Shown here one piece after another: positions 18,386 to 27,278 of a stretch of DNA of 64,000 bases. Both the position numbers and the translations under genes were made by a program. Source of the DNA: Oceanobacillus sojae (GTDB taxonomy: Bacteria > Bacillota > Bacilli > Bacillales > Amphibacillaceae). The DNA lies in assembly GCF_900162665.1 (NCBI RefSeq), contig NZ_LT727813.1, forward strand, positions 588,214 through 652,213. The letters are read 5' to 3'. Position 1 is the stretch's first letter, and each line of letters opens with the position of its first letter. Under the pieces are notes generated by a model. The model was not told the DNA's origin and ran no database searches. It saw nothing but the letters and a program-made list of their open reading frames with translations.

Positions 18386-18802
18386 ATGTCGACAGGAGTA
18401 TACGCATATATCACAATGGATGGCACAGGGAAAGAAGCGATTGATTTTTATAAAAACGCATTGAACGCTGAAGTATCAGGAGTTCAGACTTTTGGCGATT
18501 TACCTCAGAATCCGGAATTTGCTCTTCCGGATGAAGCAAAAAACCGTGTATTGCATGCCCAAATACAAGTAGGCAATACGTATTTTATGCTATCTGATTC
18601 ATTTCCGGGCCAGCCTTTTGAAACAGGTTCACAGGTAAACGTCTGTGTGACTTTAGAAAATGCTGAGAAATCCAAATCAGTATTTGAAAAGCTGAAAACG
18701 GGTGGTGAAGTGCTTATGCCGCTTCAGGAAACACACTGGAGCTCTTCTTATGGTCAGGTAAAGGATAAATTCGGCATCACCTGGCAAATCTCAACTAATT
18801 AG
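18386..18802 (+). CDS. PhnB/YjdN-like VOC family protein
   Basis: 138-residue member of the vicinal-oxygen-chelate superfamily, 3-demethylubiquinone-methyltransferase-like (PhnB) subgroup: it begins with YITMDGTGKEAIDFYKNALNAEV, has HAQIQVGNTYFMLSD in the middle and ends SYGQVKDKFGITWQI. ATG 18386 is well spaced from AGGAGG (18371-18376). Substrate not known; such proteins are usually metal-dependent detoxification enzymes or binders. Second gene of a pair with the SnoaL-like gene. Confidence 0.85.
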   Translation: MSTGVYAYITMDGTGKEAIDFYKNALNAEVSGVQTFGDLPQNPEFALPDEAKNRVLHAQIQVGNTYFMLSDSFPGQPFETGSQVNVCVTLENAEKSKSVFEKLKTGGEVLMPLQETHWSSSYGQVKDKFGITWQISTN

Positions 18803-18935
18803 CAGGAATGCATATAAGTTCATTTCATAACCAGATGAAAGAAAATATACAAACAGGCATCAAAAACAAATTATTTGAATTTTCCCCATCGCAAAGGTAG
18901 GATTTTAAATATAAGCGAAGGGAGAAGATATACAG

Positions 18936-19778
18936 ATGACAAATCAAATTCCAGAAATCACATTACATGATGGGCTTCAAATTCCTTCTGTCGGCTTTGG
19001 TACGTACAAGCTGAAAGGAGAAAGCGGTGCACAGGCAATTAATCACGCTATTGCTAATGGCTATCGTCTGCTGGATTCCGCATACAATTATGAAAATGAA
19101 GCTACTGTTGGAGAAGCGATACGAAGATCCTCTGTGCCACGTGAAGAATTACTTGTAACATCTAAGCTTCCTGGACGCTACCATCATTATGATGATGCGA
19201 TTGTTACCATTCAGGAATCATTGCTCCGGGCAAACTTAGATTATTACGATCTATATCTGATTCATTGGCCAAATCCAATTCAGGATAACTACGTTGAAGC
19301 CTGGCAGGCATTAATTGATGCCAAAAAATTTGGTTATATCCGCTCCATCGGTGTATGCAACTTCTTACCAGAGCATTTAGAACGTCTCAAAAAAGAAACA
19401 GGCATTTTGCCAACGGTAAACCAGATTGAATTACATCCGCTGTTTAATCAGGAAGAACAATTAAAATTCCATGAAGAGCATCATATTGCAACAGAATCAT
19501 GGAGTCCTTTATCCAGAGCAAGTGACCTGCTTCGGGATGAAACATTACAAAAGATTGCTGATCAGCACAACAGAACTATTTCACAGATTATTCTCCGCTG
19601 GCATTATCAACTGGGCGCAATTGCTATTCCAAAATCAGCAGCACCATCCCGTCAAAAAGAGAATATTTCTATCTTTGACTTTGAACTAAGCGAGGAAGAA
19701 ATGACAATTATTAACAGTCTTACAAAACAGGATGGGCGTTTGAAGGATCAGGATCCGGCTGTTTATGAGGAATTTTAA
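18936..19778 (+). CDS. Aldo/keto reductase
   Basis: NADPH-dependent reductase of carbonyl compounds, 280 residues, (beta/alpha)8 barrel. The catalytic tetrad is visible: Asp and Tyr in LLDSAYNYENE, Lys in LLVTSKLPG and His in YLIHWPNP. The nucleotide-binding end is AIPKSAAPSRQKENISIFDF. Similar Bacillus proteins (YtbE, YvgN) reduce methylglyoxal and other aldehydes. Monocistronic with a strong terminator. Confidence 0.93.
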   Translation: MTNQIPEITLHDGLQIPSVGFGTYKLKGESGAQAINHAIANGYRLLDSAYNYENEATVGEAIRRSSVPREELLVTSKLPGRYHHYDDAIVTIQESLLRANLDYYDLYLIHWPNPIQDNYVEAWQALIDAKKFGYIRSIGVCNFLPEHLERLKKETGILPTVNQIELHPLFNQEEQLKFHEEHHIATESWSPLSRASDLLRDETLQKIADQHNRTISQIILRWHYQLGAIAIPKSAAPSRQKENISIFDFELSEEEMTIINSLTKQDGRLKDQDPAVYEEF

Positions 19779-19837
19779 AAGATTTAACAGAAGACATGGT
19801 GAGTTCACCTGTAAATGAATAACCGTTTATACGAAAA

Positions 19838-19887
19838 GAGGCTGTAGTACACAATTAGATAATCGATTGTGCTGTAGCCTCTTTTAT
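19838..19887 (+). terminator. Terminator after aldo/keto reductase
   Basis: Long stem AAAGAGGCT...ACACAAT / ATTGTG...AGCCTCTTT followed by T residues. Confidence 0.8.
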
Positions 19888-19933
19888 CTCTTCTTTTATT
19901 CGTCTTGAATATTGAAAAAGGAGTGGTTATGCA

Positions 19934-20455
19934 ATGGCAAATATTACACGCGGTATTGACCATATAGGAATTACAGTCCCCGATGTTGAAGAAGCTACAA
20001 CATTTTTCAAAAAAGCTTTTAACGCAAAAATTTCTTACGATAATAAGAAATTAGGTGACGAACCCCAGCAGGGTGAAGCTGTTGAAAAAACATTAGGTCT
20101 TAAAAAAGGCGCTAAAGTTATTCATATACGTATACTTTCTTTTGATAATGGTTCCAGTATAGAACTTTTTCATTATAAAAATACAGAACAAAGAGAACCT
20201 GTTATTGCTTCTGATTTGGGTGTGCAGCACTTTGCATTTTATGTTGATGATATCCAGCAAGCAGCTAAGTCTTTTGTTGAAGCAGGTGGAGAATTATTAA
20301 CAGAACCAGGCGAACTGTTAGGCGATGTAGAAAAAGGAGCAGGAGATTTTGTTTATGGCCGTGCACCATGGGGCATGCTGATTGAGTTACTAAGCTACAA
20401 TCCGGAGCAATTAGATTATCCTGAAGATAGTGAAGCAAAAAGATTTACACCCTAA
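19934..20455 (+). CDS. VOC family (glyoxalase-type) protein
   Basis: 173-residue protein with two beta-alpha-beta-beta-beta modules: GIDHIGITVPDVEEATTFFKKAF, then VQHFAFYVDDIQQAAKSFVEAGGELL. Metal ligand positions (His in IDHIGI, Glu in SIELFHY, His in QHFAF, Glu in LIELL) are present, so it is probably a metal-dependent lyase or dioxygenase. Substrate cannot be told. Single gene with AAAGGAG before ATG 19934. Confidence 0.87.
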   Translation: MANITRGIDHIGITVPDVEEATTFFKKAFNAKISYDNKKLGDEPQQGEAVEKTLGLKKGAKVIHIRILSFDNGSSIELFHYKNTEQREPVIASDLGVQHFAFYVDDIQQAAKSFVEAGGELLTEPGELLGDVEKGAGDFVYGRAPWGMLIELLSYNPEQLDYPEDSEAKRFTP

Positions 20456-20582
20456 AAAAGTACGTACATGTCCAGCTTTAATTTAAAATCTTTTATGTAT
20501 TGTAATTAGTTTTGCTAACAATTCACTTGATAATATACAAGCAAGATATCCTTCATTTAATAATAAATAGGAGTGTGTAAAA

Positions 20583-21140
20583 ATGACAAAAGTCGCAGTG
20601 TTAGTAGGATCATTAAGAAAAGAATCTTACTCCAGGAAAGTCGCGAAAAATGTAATGGATTTATTTCCTGATGGATTTGAAACAGAAATCATTCCGATTG
20701 GTGATTTACCATTATACAATCAAGACTTTGATGATGAAGGCAACCCTCCTCAATTATGGACAACTTTCCGTAAAAAAATAAAACAGTTTGATGCTGTTTT
20801 ATTTGTAACACCAGAATATAACCGCTCTGTTCCCGGGGTACTGAAAAATGCTATTGATATTGGTTCCCGTCCTAAAGAAGATAGTGTCTGGAATAATAAA
20901 CCAGCAGCAATTATCAGTAACTCTCCCGGACACCTGAGTGGATTTGGTGCCAATCATCATTTGAGACAGTCGCTAGTATTTTTTAATATGCAAGTCGTTC
21001 AGCAGCCGGAAGCTTATCTGGCGAATGTTGCGACGTTGTTGGGCGAAGACGGAAAAATCAATAATGAAGGCACGATTCAATTCCTCCAGACTTTTGTTGA
21101 TACCTTTGTAGACTTAATGACAACATTTAAAGGAAATTAG
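20583..21140 (+). CDS. NADPH-dependent FMN reductase family protein
   Basis: Flavodoxin-fold oxidoreductase of 185 residues. The FMN phosphate loop GSLRKESYSRK near the N-terminus and PEYNRSVPGVLKNAID in the middle are diagnostic of the NADPH-dependent FMN reductase (azoreductase/chromate reductase) family. Likely reduces quinones, azo dyes or FMN and helps redox defence. Monocistronic between its own promoter region and terminator. Confidence 0.92.
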   Translation: MTKVAVLVGSLRKESYSRKVAKNVMDLFPDGFETEIIPIGDLPLYNQDFDDEGNPPQLWTTFRKKIKQFDAVLFVTPEYNRSVPGVLKNAIDIGSRPKEDSVWNNKPAAIISNSPGHLSGFGANHHLRQSLVFFNMQVVQQPEAYLANVATLLGEDGKINNEGTIQFLQTFVDTFVDLMTTFKGN

Positions 21141-21165
21141 TTTAACTTGCATCTAAAATAAATCA

Positions 21166-21211
21166 GAAAAAGGTTCTTGTCATCAAAAAAATGACTGGAA
21201 CCTTTTTCTGT
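21166..21211 (+). terminator. Terminator after FMN reductase gene
   Basis: Stem AGAAAAAGGTTC...GTCAT / ATGAC...GAACCTTTTTCT. Confidence 0.8.
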
Positions 21212-21292
21212 TCGGTGATTAAAAAACTTAGCAGTGCTATGCGTCAAATTCATAACTATGAGCATAAAGCTTGAACGTTCCATTCTTCAAAC

Positions 21293-22234
21293 TTACATTA
21301 ACAATAAAAATACTAAATAAACAATTGGAATACTGACCACAGATAGAAGTGTAGAGAAAAAGACCACCACTGCAGAAAATTCTACATCTCCCCCATATAC
21401 CTGCGCGTACATACTTATCGTTGCCGGACTTGGAGTAGCAGAAAGCAAGCATGCTATCATAAACCATTCAAATGGAATGTGGAAGAATAACAATGGTAAA
21501 AAGAAGAGGATTGGGTACATAAGTAATCGGATAAACACAGCGATATAAACAAAAATATCCTTCATATATGCCATTGCTTTAGAGAAAGATACGGTTGAAA
21601 TCATCATACCAATCATAATCATAGATAGAGGCACTGTCATCTGTCCGATGGTTGCAACCTGATCTATCATAAAAGCAGGTATTTTGATTGGAAAAATAAA
21701 TAAAACAAAGCCAACTATTGTTGCTAAAAATCCGGGATTTTTTAAAATAAACATCACTTTGGAATCAGGGAGCTCCTCTGGATTCATGATATAAATCGCA
21801 TATGTCCAAATTAGTATATAATAAATTAAATTAAATACAGAGGCAAAGAGTACTCCCTCCTGCCCGAACAGCTGCAAAATAATTACCATTCCTATAAATC
21901 CTTGATTTCCAAACAAAATAACATTTTCAAATACTGCTCTCCGGTTCGTCGAAAGCTTTAGTTTTCCGGTAATAAATCTGCTTAAAAAAAGGGTCCCTCC
22001 CATAATATAGATGGAAAGGACAAACATAACCAGGGCACCGTAAGCTTGTTCATATTGGAAGGGCATATGCATGGAGCTGATAATCAGACAAGGTAAAGCG
22101 ACATATAATAATAATGTTGTAAACGCACGCTGACCATGCTCAGAGATCAGTCCCTTCCGCCTTATGATCCAGCCAATGGCGACAATTACGTACAGAGAGC
22201 CAATCTCGTATGCCAGTGTAAACAATGTATCCAT
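21293..22234 (-). CDS. AEC family transporter (auxin efflux carrier type)
   Basis: Polytopic protein of 313 residues with ten hydrophobic segments in two five-helix halves. The typical mid-protein FGNQGFIGM and the C-terminal SATPSPATISMYAQVYGGD motif identify the AEC/malonate-permease family, secondary carriers of organic acids such as malate or malonate. ATG 22234 is preceded by GGAAGG; an upstream ATG at 22264 is weaker. A second family member lies at 29213-30151, but the two are not adjacent and differ in loops. Confidence 0.88.
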   Translation of the reverse strand: MDTLFTLAYEIGSLYVIVAIGWIIRRKGLISEHGQRAFTTLLLYVALPCLIISSMHMPFQYEQAYGALVMFVLSIYIMGGTLFLSRFITGKLKLSTNRRAVFENVILFGNQGFIGMVIILQLFGQEGVLFASVFNLIYYILIWTYAIYIMNPEELPDSKVMFILKNPGFLATIVGFVLFIFPIKIPAFMIDQVATIGQMTVPLSMIMIGMMISTVSFSKAMAYMKDIFVYIAVFIRLLMYPILFFLPLLFFHIPFEWFMIACLLSATPSPATISMYAQVYGGDVEFSAVVVFFSTLLSVVSIPIVYLVFLLLM

Positions 22235-22412
22235 GCCCTTCCACCTTCCTCTATAACATATCATTACAGATTATTCATCAAGTGGAAAACATGTGATATA
22301 TGACTACTTGTCACTGCTGTTTCGATACTTTATTAAACTCTGATTTACTTGCTTTGTCATTCTATAAATGAATTTATAGAAGGGCGAATGATTCACCCGC
22401 CCTCTGCTGCTC

Positions 22413-23240
22413 TTATTTCCACCAATCATTATAGATGGAGGCAATCGGCTCACGTTTGTGCATCGTTTTAATATAGTGAGCTTCAATAACTTCTTTTGCT
22501 TCCTGAGACACTTCTTTACCTTCTAAATAATCGTCCACTTCTTCATAGGTCACACCTAATGCTTCTTCATCAGCTAAGGCTGGACGCTCGTCCTCTAAAT
22601 CAGCGGTAGGCTTCTTCATATAAAGATGCTCAGGACAACCCAACTCTTTTAATAACTGCTTTCCCTGCCGTTTATTTAAACCCTCGAGCGGCGCAAGATC
22701 ACAGGCTCCATCTCCATGCTTTGTAAAGAATCCGGTAATTGCTTCTGCTGCATGGTCTGTACCTAATACAAAGCAATTATGCATACCGGCAATACTATAT
22801 TGAGCCTTCATGCGCTCTCGTGCTTTTTCATTTCCTTTTAAAAAGTCGCTGATAGTTATACCCGCTTCACGTAATGCTTTGTCGCTTGCGTCCACAGCTT
22901 CTTTGATATTTACTGTCAATACCTTCGAAGGCTGTACGAACTGAATTGCATCCTCCACATCATCCGCATCACCTTGTTTTCCATATGGAAGCTTTACGCC
23001 AATAAATTGATAAGATTCCTCTTCATTCTCCTCATTTAATTCATCGATCGCCAATTGGGCTAATTTCGAAAGTAGTGTAGAATCCTGGCCGCCTGATATT
23101 CCAAGAACAAAGCCTTTTGCAAAACTGAATTTCCGCAAATAATCCTTCATAAAATCAATACGGTTACGAATTTCTTCTTTTGGATCAATTTCTGGTTTTA
23201 CATGTAAAGCTTTGATAACGGATTGCTGTAACTCGCTCAT
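22413..23240 (-). CDS. nadE: NH3-dependent NAD+ synthetase
   Basis: Last step of NAD synthesis: amidates nicotinate adenine dinucleotide with ammonia and ATP. 275 residues, the short form without a glutaminase domain. The PP-loop [16 protein letters not shown] and [26 protein letters not shown] are intact. Final gene of the nrtR-pncB-nadE unit, about 160 bp after pncB. A GGGCG/CGCCC hairpin follows the stop near 22382-22405. Confidence 0.95.
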   Translation of the reverse strand: MSELQQSVIKALHVKPEIDPKEEIRNRIDFMKDYLRKFSFAKGFVLGISGGQDSTLLSKLAQLAIDELNEENEEESYQFIGVKLPYGKQGDADDVEDAIQFVQPSKVLTVNIKEAVDASDKALREAGITISDFLKGNEKARERMKAQYSIAGMHNCFVLGTDHAAEAITGFFTKHGDGACDLAPLEGLNKRQGKQLLKELGCPEHLYMKKPTADLEDERPALADEEALGVTYEEVDDYLEGKEVSQEAKEVIEAHYIKTMHKREPIASIYNDWWK

Positions 23241-23399
23241 TTATAGACACTCCTTTATTAGAAACTACCTATTCACCTGTCTTATCGAATCGGCAGTTTT
23301 TTCACTTGGCTTACTGAATTTTTATCTGTTTTGCAGCTGAGCCGGGGCTGCTCGAACAACCGGAAACATCTGCTGCAAACGCTCCTTTTTATCATGGAA
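23241..23399 (-). other. pncB-nadE spacer
   Basis: The 159-bp spacer contains a short frame with AAAAGGAG upstream (MFPVVRAAPAQLQNR, ATG near 23370). It may be a trace of decay or a chance frame. No terminator or riboswitch is evident, so nadE is probably co-transcribed with pncB. Confidence 0.3.
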
Positions 23400-24860
23400 C
23401 TAAAGATTTTGGTCCTGCTTTACTTGCTTCTTCACCATTTCAATATGCTCCATTTTGTTATTCCATAGTTTTATACTTAAATCAACAGGATATTCAGCCG
23501 GATAATTTGTCCGCTTATATTCATCCCAGAATAGATGAAGCTGGTTTTTCGCATAATTTTGTACATGCAGCAAACTTGGGCATTCATAAACAATTTCCCC
23601 GTTTACGGCAATATCATGATGCAGGTCAACTGCGTCAAAATTCGAAACCATTTTCTTATAATACGTATGAATCGGATGGAAAAGCATAATTTCCTTTTCC
23701 TGATTAGGATCTTCATCCTCTAGTGTCAGATAATCACCTTCCGTATGATGATTCCCTTTATTAATAATCCGGTAAACTTTTTTCTTTCCGGGCGTTGTCA
23801 TCTTCTCCGGATTTCCAGACAATTTAATCGTATCCACCATTTCACCATGCTCATCCTCAATAGATACGAGTTTATAAACTGCCCCGAGTGCCGGCTGATC
23901 ATATGCTGTAATCAGCTTTGTTCCGATTCCCCAAACATCAATCTGCGCATGCTGGGCCTGAAGACTTGCTATCGTGTATTCATCCAAATCATTGGAGACA
24001 TAAATTTTTGCATCGGTAAATCCAGCCTCATCCATCATTCTTCTGGCTTCTTTCGACAGATATGCCAGGTCGCCGCTGTCAATTCGAATACCTTTAAAAT
24101 CAATTTTATCTCCTAATTCTTTGGCTACTTTAATAGCATTCGGAACACCAGAATAAAGTGTATCGTAGGTATCTACTAAAAAGACACATTCACGATGACG
24201 CTCTGCATATTTTTTAAAGGCAACATATTCATCACGATAGGCCTGAACCATTGAATGTGCATGTGTACCAGATACAGGAATTCCAAATAATTTACCAGCC
24301 CGTACATTACTTGTTGCATTAAAGCCGCCAATATATGCCGCTCGCGTTCCCCATACAGCAGCATCCATTTCCTGTGCTCTTCTTGTACCAAATTCCATTA
24401 CCGGATTATCCCTGACCAGTTGTCTGATCCGGGAAGCTTTGGTAGCAATAAGTGTTTGGTAATTCACAATGTTTAATAAAGCAGTTTCCAACAGCTGCGC
24501 TTCCTCTAGAGGAGCTTCCACCCGGACTATCGGCTCATTTGCAAAAACAATTTCCCCTTCACGCATGGATTTCAAAGAACCTGTAAATCGGAGATCGCGT
24601 AAATGATCAATAAAATCTTCTTTATAGCCCAGTTCCTTTAAATAGGTTAAATCAGATTCACTGAAACGGAAATTGTGTAAATACTCAATAATTCGTTCTA
24701 ACCCCGCATATACTCCATAGCCATTTCCAAATGGGAGCTTGCGAAAATATAAGTCAAATACTGCATTTCGATTATGTATTCCATCATCCCAATACGTTTC
24801 AGCCATATTTATTTGATAAAGATCTGTATGCAGCATCAAGCTGTCATCTATATAATTCAT
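23400..24860 (-). CDS. pncB: Nicotinate phosphoribosyltransferase
   Basis: Salvage enzyme joining nicotinate to PRPP to give nicotinate mononucleotide, 486 residues. The family's N-terminal DLYQINMAETY, the central FGTRRAQEMDAAVWGTRAAYIGGFNATSN with the phosphorylated-His SGTHAHSMVQAY loop, and GIRIDSGDLAYLSKEAR are present. Starts 40 bp downstream of nrtR and feeds nadE via NadD. Regulated by the NrtR operator upstream of nrtR. Confidence 0.95.
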   Translation of the reverse strand: MNYIDDSLMLHTDLYQINMAETYWDDGIHNRNAVFDLYFRKLPFGNGYGVYAGLERIIEYLHNFRFSESDLTYLKELGYKEDFIDHLRDLRFTGSLKSMREGEIVFANEPIVRVEAPLEEAQLLETALLNIVNYQTLIATKASRIRQLVRDNPVMEFGTRRAQEMDAAVWGTRAAYIGGFNATSNVRAGKLFGIPVSGTHAHSMVQAYRDEYVAFKKYAERHRECVFLVDTYDTLYSGVPNAIKVAKELGDKIDFKGIRIDSGDLAYLSKEARRMMDEAGFTDAKIYVSNDLDEYTIASLQAQHAQIDVWGIGTKLITAYDQPALGAVYKLVSIEDEHGEMVDTIKLSGNPEKMTTPGKKKVYRIINKGNHHTEGDYLTLEDEDPNQEKEIMLFHPIHTYYKKMVSNFDAVDLHHDIAVNGEIVYECPSLLHVQNYAKNQLHLFWDEYKRTNYPAEYPVDLSIKLWNNKMEHIEMVKKQVKQDQNL

Positions 24861-24900
24861 TTCCGATTTCCTCCTGTGGGTTTATATGTTTTTCATTCTA

Positions 24901-25677
24901 TTACCAAATAGATGAGAAAACAATATTATCATTAAATCGATATAACTGAGACGGTCTGAATGAATTCCGTTCTGTTTTCTTTAAGTTCCCGCCAGTATCA
25001 ACAACTTTTTCCAGAAAAGATAACTTAGGAGCCTTGCCAAAAAATACAGATGTATTTGTAATTCTGGAATGATCAGATACAGTCATCAGTACACGCTGTA
25101 ATTCAGATAAAGTAAATTCTTCAGGTAAAAAATTTCTTGCAACGGTCGAATGGTGCATATCCCATTCAATCAATGACACAGCATCTGCAATTATTTTTTG
25201 ATGGTCGAACGCTAAAGGCAGCTGCTTTATTTCTTCCAATGAGAATAACTCGACTTCCTCTGCATCATCCGCTGCCACTCTATTTTCAAGCTGAAATTCC
25301 GGTACAATTGCATAATGTGCATTTGAAATAATCCAGCCGCGCGGGTCTCTTCCCCACGCATCATATGTTCCAAAATGCTTCAGGAATACATGATCAATTC
25401 CTGTTTCTTCTTTTAACTCCCTTGCTGCTGCCTGTAGAGCTGTTTCCCTTCTTTTGGCGTCAACAAACCCGCCGGGTAAAGCCCACTTGCCAGCTTCCAT
25501 ATTAGGTTTGCCTTCTGCATCTATTTTAGCCCTTTTAATCAACAAAAGCTTCAATATTTTCTTCGGAGGTTCTTTTTTACGCTGTTCTTTTGCTTCAGCG
25601 TTTTCGGAAACAATAGTGAATACAGCAATATCACTTTTATAACCATCCGGTGTGATGTATTTTGATTTGTTCTCCAT
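24901..25677 (-). CDS. nrtR: NrtR-type Nudix transcriptional regulator
   Basis: 258 residues: an N-terminal Nudix domain (GGFVDAKRRETALQAAARELKEETGI) and a C-terminal winged helix (about 185-250, EEFTLSELQRVLMTVSDHSRITNTSVFFGKAPKLSFLEKV), the architecture of NrtR repressors of NAD metabolism. REL-x-EE-x-G of the Nudix box is intact, though the loop before it is two residues longer than the classical box, so ADP-ribose hydrolysis may or may not be retained. Linkage to pncB and nadE and an operator over its promoter support a regulatory role. Confidence 0.9.
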   Translation of the reverse strand: MENKSKYITPDGYKSDIAVFTIVSENAEAKEQRKKEPPKKILKLLLIKRAKIDAEGKPNMEAGKWALPGGFVDAKRRETALQAAARELKEETGIDHVFLKHFGTYDAWGRDPRGWIISNAHYAIVPEFQLENRVAADDAEEVELFSLEEIKQLPLAFDHQKIIADAVSLIEWDMHHSTVARNFLPEEFTLSELQRVLMTVSDHSRITNTSVFFGKAPKLSFLEKVVDTGGNLKKTERNSFRPSQLYRFNDNIVFSSIW

Positions 25678-25707
25678 TTTGTATTTTTCACCTCCAACGC
25701 ATATTAC

Positions 25708-25768
25708 AATTAGTAATTTGTAATTTTATAATTACTAATTATTATAATCAAAAGAAAAAGAATGTCAA
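25708..25768 (-). promoter_or_regulatory. NrtR operator and nrtR-pncB-nadE promoter
   Basis: Minus-strand TTGACA (25768-25763), 16 bp, TATAAT (25746-25741), followed directly by a perfect 11-bp inverted repeat AATTAGTAATT/AATTACTAATT (25708-25718 and 25730-25740) that would cover the transcription start. Confidence 0.8.
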
Positions 25769-25782
25769 TCAATTAAGAACAG

Positions 25783-25815
25783 AAAAATGGGAAGCACCTT
25801 TGCCTCCCATTTTTT
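25783..25815 (-). terminator. Terminator after MerR-type gene
   Basis: Minus-strand stem ATGGGAGG/CTTCCCAT with a trailing T run; likely bidirectional. Confidence 0.75.
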
Positions 25816-25822
25816 ATCACAA

Positions 25823-26584
25823 TCATTCCTCAGCATATTTAACGACTGCATCATGTAAGAGCGAAACAACCTCTCTTCCTGCACGGTCATTATAATATTT
25901 CGCAAATCGTTCATCTGCTAAATACATTTGTACCAAGCCTTTATGAGCTTCTGCAGAATAATTCGGCCATGAATACATCAGCCACTTTTTATGAAGTTCA
26001 TACACTTCTTTGGCTTCCGGTGTATCCAAATCTTTTGTTTTTGCTAAATGCTCCAGTTTCGAAAATAATGCATCTTCTATTCTTTGCATCTCCTGAAAAT
26101 CTGCTTCGCTGAGGTCCATAAACTTTTTATTCGATTTTTCAACTGTGTCCTTACCATATTTTTCTCTGATTTCTTCCCCATACAGTCTTTCGTTCTCTTC
26201 CAGACGTTCTTTCTTAAATCCTTCAAATTTTTCTTCTGCTGTCATTGTAATCTCTCCTTTTGTATATTGAATTGTTTTTCTCACAGTGGCTAACAGTTGA
26301 TTTAACTTTTCTTTCTCTGCTTCCAGCTTTCGATGATGCTCTTCTAATGCAGTAAGCGTATGAAAACCAGGATCATCCAGTACCGATTGAATCTGCTCCA
26401 GCTTCATTCCTAAAGAACGGTAGAGAAGAATTTGCTGCAGCCGACTTAATTCTTCTTCTCCATAAATCCGGTACCCTGAATCGGAAAGCTCTGCAGGCTT
26501 TAATAAATCAATTTGATCATAATACCTGAGTGTGCGTGTACTGATACCTGACATATCAGCTACTTGTTTGATGGAATATTTCAT
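25823..26584 (-). CDS. MerR family regulator with TipAS domain
   Basis: 253 residues: N-terminal MerR winged helix (SIKQVADMSGISTRTLRYYDQIDLLKPAELSDSGYRIY), a dimerisation coiled coil (about 75-115) and a C-terminal TipAS-type ligand-binding helical domain (about 130-253, with WLMYSWPNYSAEAHKGLVQMYLADERFAKYYND). This is the layout of Mta and TipAL, activators of multidrug-efflux genes that sense bulky antibiotics. No efflux gene is adjacent, so it may regulate at a distance or control itself. Confidence 0.92.
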   Translation of the reverse strand: MKYSIKQVADMSGISTRTLRYYDQIDLLKPAELSDSGYRIYGEEELSRLQQILLYRSLGMKLEQIQSVLDDPGFHTLTALEEHHRKLEAEKEKLNQLLATVRKTIQYTKGEITMTAEEKFEGFKKERLEENERLYGEEIREKYGKDTVEKSNKKFMDLSEADFQEMQRIEDALFSKLEHLAKTKDLDTPEAKEVYELHKKWLMYSWPNYSAEAHKGLVQMYLADERFAKYYNDRAGREVVSLLHDAVVKYAEE

Positions 26585-26647
26585 TCCTTTTACCTCCCTT
26601 CAATTTCTAATATAGAGATTTACGCAGCGTAAAGGTCAAGGATTTTT

Positions 26648-26692
26648 TAATTTATACTAAAACCCATCTTAAATCAGCCTAAGATGGGTTTA
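26648..26692 (-). terminator. Terminator after small secreted protein gene
   Basis: Stem ACCCATCTTA/TAAGATGGGT, 10 bp, between convergent-side intergenic sequence and the stop at 26705. Confidence 0.7.
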
Positions 26693-26704
26693 TCTTACCT
26701 TATT

Positions 26705-27043
26705 TTAAATAATTTCATTAAAAATTTGTCCGCCATTTAAATCGATAATCTTTAAACGGTTCGTATCTTTAATAAAAATCGTTTTGTATTTTTTCTGATT
26801 AGCATCATCGCCAATAAATAAAATACGTTTATGTGGATTATCCTCCACAACTTGAACAGAATCTTTTCCTGATGGAATTTGATTTTGAATAACTTCTATT
26901 TCTTTCAGTGCATCTACCCCTGTTTCTTCTTCAAAAGTCATTACTTCATTATCTTCTGTAAGTTCTTCCGCTTCTCCTGTGTTAGCATAGATTCCTGTTA
27001 GTAATAATGCTCCTGCTGCTGTCGATAGTAAAATTGCCTTCAT
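26705..27043 (-). CDS. Small secreted protein of unknown function
   Basis: 112 residues. The hydrophobic N-terminus ILLSTAAGALLLTGIYANTGEA reads as a cleavable signal peptide with a possible site after A-x-A. The mature part is acidic then basic (DNPHKRILFIGDDANQKKYKTIFIKDTNRLKIIDLNGG), with no Cys and no motif I recognise. Single gene with a good AAGGAGG site and its own terminator. Confidence 0.65.
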   Translation of the reverse strand: MKAILLSTAAGALLLTGIYANTGEAEELTEDNEVMTFEEETGVDALKEIEVIQNQIPSGKDSVQVVEDNPHKRILFIGDDANQKKYKTIFIKDTNRLKIIDLNGGQIFNEII

Positions 27044-27278
27044 TGGTAAAAACCTCCTTGATTTATTAACAATTACCAGTTTACCCGACTGCTTCTTATA
27101 ATGTCCTTAGAGAAAAATGAGAATTCGCTGAGAGAGCCTGGCGGTTTATTTTCAGGGGGATAGGGAAAAAGATAGTATACTTCTTTTCTTTAATAAAACT
27201 TCTGTCAAAAGAAAGTTCTAAAAATACTTCAAAACGCAGTAACCAATTCAAACTACCAACACAGACGGAGGAACGAAA

